11,306 bases of DNA from JBMYZL01 sp965661765 (lineage in GTDB: Bacteria; Bacteroidota; Bacteroidia; Flavobacteriales_D; Sanyastnellaceae), in assembly GCA_965661765.1 (NCBI GenBank), contig CBFIFE010000066.1, positions 1 through 11,306 on the forward strand, written 5' to 3'. Under the pieces are notes generated by a model, which searched no databases, had not been told where the DNA came from, and saw nothing but the letters and a program-made list of their open reading frames with translations. Positions 7,579-11,306 of the stretch are shown piece after piece; position 1 is the first letter of the stretch; every line of letters begins with the position of its first letter. The translations under genes were made by a program, and so were the position numbers.

Positions 7579-8586
7579 TTACGCCACCCCTTCTTCGGCT
7601 GCGTGCCAGCAGGACCGGAAAGCTTGAACGAGGTGCGTGCTGCCCACGCAAAAGGGTGTGCGCTGATGCAGGGCCTTCGGTTCGATGTCCATCACGCGGC
7701 CGTTGTCATCTTCAGCGAGCCCACCGGCTTGCTCTGCGATGAAGGCAAGGGGAGAGCATTCGTACAACAGCCGCAATTTTCCTTCGGGGTTTGTCCGCGT
7801 CGAGGGGTAGAGGTAGATCCCGCCTTTGATGAGGTTGCGGTGAAAATCTGCCACGAGGGAGCCGATGTAACGTGCTGAAAATCCAGCCTCTGAGGCCTCC
7901 CTGCACCCGGTGATGAAAGATTGGGTGGCGGGGTTGGATTTGGCCAAAAGCGCGTCGTTCACCGAATACACGCGCCCTTGCTCCGGGAACTGCATGCCCG
8001 GATGGGAGAGGAAAAACTCGCCCACAGCGGGGTCCAACGTGAACCCGTTCACCCCCGAGCCTGTGGTGTACACCAACATCGTGCTGGATCCGTACAGCAC
8101 ATAACCTGCCACCACTTGCGCGGTTCCGGGCTGCAAAAAATCGGCCTTTGTCAACGGCTCGCCCATCGGCGTCACGCGGCGAACGATGCTGAAAATTGTG
8201 CCGATGGACACGTTCACATCGATGTTGGAACTGCCATCCAATGGATCGATCAGGACGATGTACTTGCCAGACCGCCCTTCATCCCCACACAAGACGAAGT
8301 CTTCGCGTTCTTCGGAGCCGATGCCAGCCACGGACTTCCCGGCCGTCAGGACCCGCATGAATGTGCGATCGGCAAAGACATCGAGTTTTTGTTGGGCTTC
8401 ATCTTGCACGTTGGTCGTGCCCGCTTCGCCCAAGATGCCGGCAAGGCCCGCCCGGTTGACTTGGTGGTTGACGATTTTTGCGGCGACGCCAATGTCTGTG
8501 AGCAACCGCGTGAGCTGCCCGGAGACAAACGGAAACGCCGCCTGTCCGTCCATGATGAACTCCTGAAGGGTGATGGTCTTGTTCAT
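7579..8586 (-). CDS. fbp: class I fructose-1,6-bisphosphatase
   Basis: This enzyme removes the 1-phosphate from fructose-1,6-bisphosphate in the committed step of gluconeogenesis. The 335-residue product has the class I signatures: metal-binding GSEERED (90-96, Glu92/Glu93), DPLDGSSNIDVNVSIGT (114-130), and the active-site block GKLRLLYECSPLAFIAEQAGG (269-289). The N-terminus TLQEFIMDGQAAFPFVSGQLTRLL matches the usual family start, which supports ATG 8586. The gene is followed 12 bp later by mfd and preceded by a 166-bp gap after rsmA. That gap contains two palindromes and a candidate promoter, so fbp-mfd probably forms its own transcription unit. The pairing with a DNA-repair gene has no obvious functional logic. 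The protein looks intact and soluble. Confidence 0.96.
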   Translation of the reverse strand: MNKTITLQEFIMDGQAAFPFVSGQLTRLLTDIGVAAKIVNHQVNRAGLAGILGEAGTTNVQDEAQQKLDVFADRTFMRVLTAGKSVAGIGSEEREDFVLCGDEGRSGKYIVLIDPLDGSSNIDVNVSIGTIFSIVRRVTPMGEPLTKADFLQPGTAQVVAGYVLYGSSTMLVYTTGSGVNGFTLDPAVGEFFLSHPGMQFPEQGRVYSVNDALLAKSNPATQSFITGCREASEAGFSARYIGSLVADFHRNLIKGGIYLYPSTRTNPEGKLRLLYECSPLAFIAEQAGGLAEDDNGRVMDIEPKALHQRTPFCVGSTHLVQAFRSCWHAAEEGVA

Positions 8587-8602
8587 TGCAAAACGCTTCT
8601 CT

Positions 8603-8610
8603 CAAAGGTA
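8603..8610 (-). promoter_or_regulatory. candidate -7 element for fbp-mfd (TACCTTTG)
   Basis: The minus strand reads TACCTTTG, a full match to TAnnTTTG, 16 nt before the fbp ATG. The -33 region is weak (TTC 17 nt upstream). The palindromes at 8701-8732 would lie roughly 100-135 bp upstream of the start of transcription. Confidence 0.35.
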
Positions 8611-8700
8611 GGGGCTTTGAGACCGCAGAACGAGGCCTTGCACCAGTTTTTTGACAGCGAAGAACCAGGGTGGGCGCGCCATGATATGGCTGCATCGGGC

Positions 8701-8717
8701 ATGCACGGAGCGTGCAT
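8701..8717. promoter_or_regulatory. 7-bp inverted repeat with 3-nt spacer (ATGCACG-gag-CGTGCAT)
   Basis: A perfect 7+7 inverted repeat in the rsmA-fbp gap. On the fbp strand no T tract follows, so it is not a normal intrinsic terminator. It could be a protein-binding site or an RNA hairpin. Confidence 0.5.
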
Positions 8718-8732
8718 ACATATATATGTATG
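8715..8732. promoter_or_regulatory. 18-bp perfect palindrome CATACATATATATGTATG
   Basis: The sequence equals its own reverse complement over 18 bases and overlaps the neighbouring inverted repeat by three bases. It is strikingly AT-rich in GC-rich surroundings. It lies 20 bp past the rsmA stop codon and is a good shape for a dimeric regulator site; the regulator is unknown. Confidence 0.55.
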
Positions 8733-8752
8733 GGTTGGTCGCTGGTGGCTGA

Positions 8753-9556
8753 TCAGAAAACGAGGCGGGCGAGGTCGAGGAAGTCAGACACGGAGAGTGC
8801 CTCTGCACGGAGCCCGAGGGTTTCGTCGGGCACACCGGAGATGTCATAGCCGGCCGAACGGAGGGCGTTGCGCAGGGTTTTGCGCCGCTGGTTGAAGGCC
8901 GCCTTGACCACCTTGGTGAGGTGGGCAGGGGTGGGGTCGGCGGGGATTTGGTCTGAAGGTTTCCGCAAACAGCGAATCACACCACTTTTCACTTTCGGCG
9001 GTGGATCAAAGGCTTGCTCATCGACAGTGAAGAGGTATTTGCAGTCAAACTGCGCTTGCATCAGCACGCTCAGGATTCCGTACGACTTGTTTCCCGGCGG
9101 CGCACAGATTCGTTCAGCAACTTCCTTCTGGAACATGCCAGTCAATTCGGTGCATCGTTCGCCGAGCTCGAGGGCGCGGAACATGATTTGCGAACTGATG
9201 TTGTACGGAAAGTTGCCGACCATTGCGAAGGGTTGGCCATTGGCGATGCGTGCCCAGTCCTCCGCCTTCCACCGCAGCATGTCGCCCTCGTGGATGGGTA
9301 CTCGGTGGGTTTGTGTCCATTCTTGTTTTGCCAAATGTGCGACGCTCTCCGGATCAATCTCCACCACTTCGATGCAGCGCCGGCCGAGCTGGATCATGGG
9401 CAGCGTGAGCGCACCGGTGCCAGGGCCGATTTCCAGCACGGGATGATCTGGCATCGCCGCAACGGATTCGGCAATGCGCATCGCGATGCTGGCGTCGCGC
9501 AAGAAATGTTGTCCGAGGTGTTTTTTCGGCTTGACGGGTCCGGCGTGTTTGCGCAT
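8753..9556 (-). CDS. rsmA: 16S rRNA (adenine1518/1519-N6)-dimethyltransferase RsmA (KsgA)
   Basis: RsmA dimethylates two adjacent adenines in the 3' terminal hairpin of 16S rRNA during small-subunit maturation. The 267 residues contain KKHLGQHFLRD (11-21), the SAM-binding motif EIGPGTGALT (42-51), the acidic motif VVEIDPE (64-70), GDML (91-94) and the catalytic motif IV NFPYNISSQI (115-124). A C-terminal helical domain holds AAFNQRRKTLRNAL. Length and motif order are normal. The start at 9556 is three bases after the stop of the DUF4286 gene, so they are almost certainly one operon. The next gene on this strand, fbp, is 166 bp further on and probably separately controlled. Confidence 0.97.
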   Translation of the reverse strand: MRKHAGPVKPKKHLGQHFLRDASIAMRIAESVAAMPDHPVLEIGPGTGALTLPMIQLGRRCIEVVEIDPESVAHLAKQEWTQTHRVPIHEGDMLRWKAEDWARIANGQPFAMVGNFPYNISSQIMFRALELGERCTELTGMFQKEVAERICAPPGNKSYGILSVLMQAQFDCKYLFTVDEQAFDPPPKVKSGVIRCLRKPSDQIPADPTPAHLTKVVKAAFNQRRKTLRNALRSAGYDISGVPDETLGLRAEALSVSDFLDLARLVF

Positions 9557-9559
9557 GCA

Positions 9560-9889
9560 TCAAAGTTCGCGCATCGGGGCGCTCCCTTCGTCGAGGATTT
9601 GGAGGATTGTGCGGAAGATGCCAGTGTTTTGGCCAAACCGTTTCTGATAATCTTCACGCAGCCCGGGAGCGAAGGCGGTCTCATACCGTTCGAAGTGCCT
9701 CATGCTCGGCGCCGTGTATTGCACGGCAAAGGTGGATTCATTGTCTCCGGAAGCCGGAATTTGGCAAATTCTAAAGTGAATGAAGCACCCCGTTTCCATG
9801 ATTTGGGGGATGTGGGTGGAGCGCATATAATCAAGCCATTCAAGGGATTGTTGCGGCTCAACTGCGATTGTGAGGTTATAAAGTACCAT
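9560..9889 (-). CDS. DUF4286 family protein
   Basis: The 109-residue product (MVLYNLTIAVEPQQSLEWLD at the start, FGQNTGIFRTILQIL near the end) fits the DUF4286 family, small cytoplasmic proteins of unknown function found mainly in Bacteroidota and thought to adopt a dimeric alpha/beta-barrel fold (recalled, not computed). Family-like features are the MxxYN start, EWLDYMRSTHIPQIMETGCF and the FAVQYTAPSMRHFERYE block. The reading frame stays open to 10111, but the upstream part is not family-like and overlaps the divergent gene at 9991, so I use ATG 9889. There is no signal peptide. It directly precedes rsmA with a 3-bp gap, an arrangement common in the phylum as I recall it, which hints at a link to translation or ribosome maturation; the activity is unknown. 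Confidence 0.88.
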   Translation of the reverse strand: MVLYNLTIAVEPQQSLEWLDYMRSTHIPQIMETGCFIHFRICQIPASGDNESTFAVQYTAPSMRHFERYETAFAPGLREDYQKRFGQNTGIFRTILQILDEGSAPMREL

Positions 9890-9930
9890 CTTTGACCGAT
9901 GCTTAATAGAAATTTGTCGCGGCTGTTTGG

Positions 9931-9960
9931 TTGTTTGTCGAGAAATTTCTCGTATATTCG
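9931..9960 (+). promoter_or_regulatory. candidate promoter of the fibre gene (TTG-N19-TATATTCG)
   Basis: TTG at 9931-9933 is followed after 19 nt by TATATTCG at 9953-9960, one mismatch from TAnnTTTG. This is the best-spaced promoter in the window. It predicts an untranslated leader of about 25 nt. No Shine-Dalgarno sequence precedes the ATG at 9991, only an A-rich stretch (GATAAAAGTG). Confidence 0.45.
9939..9952. promoter_or_regulatory. 14-bp perfect palindrome CGAGAAATTTCTCG within the promoter spacer
   Basis: The sequence is its own reverse complement and fills most of the spacer between the candidate -33 and -7 elements, with its last base directly next to the -7 element. A protein bound here would block polymerase or reshape the promoter. 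A partial echo, TCGAGTTCTGA, lies at 9958-9968. It also lies in the upstream region of the divergent DUF4286-rsmA operon. Confidence 0.5.
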
Positions 9961-9990
9961 AGTTCTGAAATCTTAACCAAGATAAAAGTG

Positions 9991-11306
9991 ATGCGTACAC
10001 TTTTCCTCTCCCTGCTCTGTTTATTCGGAGCTCTGACGGTCCTGCAAGCGCAGGATTCAAGCTACGGCATCGCCTATCAGGCGGTGGCCCGTGATGCTGA
10101 CGGCGATCCACTGGCGGACGTCGAACTTGGCGTACGAGTGACGCTCCGCGATGCGGACGGCAACTCGTTGTGGCAAGAAGAGCATGCCAGCGTGTTAACC
10201 AACCAGTTCGGGAACATCGCCCTCACCATTGGTGATGGCGTTGCCGCTTCCGGCTCGGGCAACCTCGGAGACCTTGATTGGTCAGCCGTTGGTTTGCATT
10301 TCGAGATCGAAGTGAATGCCGGTGCCGGATACGCCTCCTTTGGAGACGTAAACGTCCAGGCTGTTCCTGTCGCATTGTATGCGGCCGGCGGTTGGGAAGG
10401 TGATGTTGATGCACTTTATAGTGCAATCGACGATGTTGAAGGCGATCTCGCTGCTTATGTAAGCACGACGAACGCAACTTTGACGACCCTTTCCGATGGC
10501 GTAGCTGCAAATGAAGCGGCGATTGCGGATGAAGCTTCGGCCCGTGCGGACGAAGACGCTGTCCTGTTGGGCCTGATTCAAGGCAACGACGGCGACATCT
10601 CCATTCTGCAGACGAACGTGGCTTCGAACACTGCTGACTTGGGAGACATCCTGAGTGTCTTGACGTTTGGCGACGGCATCGTGTCCATCGCTGAAGGAGA
10701 CACCTTGATGATTGATGGTACACTTGATTTGAGCGGCGGTTCCTTCTCTGCAGGAACAGGCTTGTTCAACTACTTGAGTGCCTCCAACGCAGACTTCGAG
10801 GAAATGTCGGCTGAATCCGGCTTGTTCGAGGACCTTCGGTTCTTCAACGGTCGTGGATTTGGTCCTGACAGCCACCTCGATCTCGATGGTACATTAAATG
10901 TAGATGGCGATGCTGTGTTCAACGCTTCTGTTTCTGGAACAGATGGTGAATTGGCTTCACAGAACTATGTAGACGGTGCTGTTGCTGCTGAGGCGGCCGC
11001 GCGCGCTGCTGCTGACGCTGCGATTCAGGCCGATGTTGACCAGAACGAGGCTGACAGCGATTCTGCTGACGCTGCGATTCAGGCTGACGTTGACCAGAAC
11101 GAAGCTGACAGCGATTCTGCTGACGCTCAATTGCAGGCGAACATTGACGCAGAAGCAACTGCTCGCGCCACTGCTGACGCTGCGATTCAGGCCGATGTTG
11201 ACCAGAACGAAGCTGACAGCGATTCTGCTGACGCTGCGATTCAGGCCGATGTTGACCAGAACGAAGCTGACAGCGATTCTGCTGATGCTGCGATTCAGGC
11301 TGACGT
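9991..11306 (+). CDS. secreted fibre-like protein with acidic 18-residue repeats, 3' end beyond the window
   Basis: The frame from ATG 9991 stays open for 438 codons to the right edge, so only the N-terminal part is seen. A signal peptide (MRTLFLSLLCLFGALTVLQA, cleavage likely before Gln21) is followed by a domain typical of large Bacteroidota surface proteins (24-131: YGIAYQAVARDADGDPL, WQEEHASVLTNQFGNIALTIGDG, VPVALYA). Residues about 137-215 are a helix-rich, Ala/Asp/Leu spacer, likely coiled coil. Residues about 225-325 hold beta-rich, phage-tail-like phrases (IDGTLDLSGG, LDGTLNVDGDAVFNASVSG) and then LASQNYVDGAV. From residue 343 onward come tandem 18-residue units. By analogy with similar proteins, the missing end may hold a further stalk and a tail-fibre or T9SS-type C-terminus; that is inference. 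Binding target unknown. Confidence 0.88.
   Translation, partial: MRTLFLSLLCLFGALTVLQAQDSSYGIAYQAVARDADGDPLADVELGVRVTLRDADGNSLWQEEHASVLTNQFGNIALTIGDGVAASGSGNLGDLDWSAVGLHFEIEVNAGAGYASFGDVNVQAVPVALYAAGGWEGDVDALYSAIDDVEGDLAAYVSTTNATLTTLSDGVAANEAAIADEASARADEDAVLLGLIQGNDGDISILQTNVASNTADLGDILSVLTFGDGIVSIAEGDTLMIDGTLDLSGGSFSAGTGLFNYLSASNADFEEMSAESGLFEDLRFFNGRGFGPDSHLDLDGTLNVDGDAVFNASVSGTDGELASQNYVDGAVAAEAAARAAADAAIQADVDQNEADSDSADAAIQADVDQNEADSDSADAQLQANIDAEATARATADAAIQADVDQNEADSDSADAAIQADVDQNEADSDSADAAIQAD
11017..11306 (+). repeat. 54-bp in-frame tandem repeat encoding AAIQADVDQNEADSDSAD
   Basis: Units begin at 11017, 11071, 11125, 11179, 11233 and 11287 (the last cut by the window edge). Units 1, 2, 4 and 5 encode the identical peptide AAIQADVDQNEADSDSAD. 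Unit 3 (11125-11178) has the same length but reads AQLQANIDAEATARATAD, and the stretch just before unit 1 resembles its second half (AEAAARAAAD). Differences among the identical-peptide units are only at third codon positions. Eighteen residues equal one heptad plus one hendecad, which fits a coiled-coil stalk, though the core is weak and very acidic. Confidence 0.92.

Noticed and set aside
8701..8717. Inverted repeat as an rsmA terminator
   Set aside because: On the minus strand the stem is followed by mixed GC-rich sequence, not a T tract, so a regulatory site is more likely, although a factor-dependent end cannot be excluded.
9890..10111. N-terminal extension of the DUF4286 frame
   Set aside because: It would overlap the first 120 bases of the divergent fibre gene and cross its promoter. 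The extension is Arg-rich and unlike the family, which starts at MVLYN.
10223..11158. Minus-strand frames opposite the fibre gene (10223-10723, 10282-10875, 10919-11158)
   Set aside because: The plus-strand frame from 9991 is open throughout with a signal peptide and regular repeats. The opposite frames are low-complexity shadows of the Ala/Asp-rich coding sequence.
11017..11306. 54-bp repeats as a CRISPR array
   Set aside because: There are no unique spacers, and the units are contiguous and in frame with a long coding sequence.

Overview
The window looks like chromosomal DNA of a Bacteroidota bacterium, probably a GC-rich member of the Flavobacteriales or a related order. The evidence is a T9SS-type C-terminal sorting domain on a secreted kelch protein, a DUF4286 gene directly before rsmA, the YQAVARDA-type secreted N-terminal domain at the right end, the lack of Shine-Dalgarno sequences, and several upstream elements that fit the Bacteroidota promoter pattern (TTG about 19-20 nt before TAnnTTTG). 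No phage, IS, plasmid, CRISPR or RNA gene is visible. Apart from the two repeat-rich ends this is ordinary housekeeping DNA plus cell-surface genes.

Layout, left to right. 1-108: twelve copies of a 9-bp minisatellite. 112-1989, minus strand: truB then queA, a tRNA-modification pair. 2046-4142, plus strand: a secreted kelch-repeat protein with a T9SS tail, then a small exported probable outer-membrane beta-barrel, preceded by three direct repeats at 11-bp spacing that look like a response-regulator operator. 4147-9889, minus strand, read right to left: DUF4286 gene, rsmA (16S rRNA dimethyltransferase), a 166-bp gap with two palindromes, fbp (fructose-1,6-bisphosphatase) and mfd (transcription-repair coupling factor). 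9991 to the right edge, plus strand: the first 438 codons of a secreted fibre-like protein that ends, still open, inside a 54-bp (18-residue) tandem repeat.

The minus-strand genes are information-processing and central-metabolism genes: tRNA and rRNA modification, repair at stalled RNA polymerase, gluconeogenesis. The plus-strand genes are all predicted to be exported. The divergent gaps at 1990-2045 and 9890-9990 hold candidate promoters, and the second contains a perfect 14-bp palindrome between its -33 and -7 elements.

Both window ends lie inside tandem repeats, which suggests an assembly contig broken at repeats. The most interesting objects are the truncated acidic repeat fibre with its palindromic operator, the 11-bp-spaced operator before the small barrel gene, and the left-edge minisatellite. 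I see no convincing new multi-gene system.
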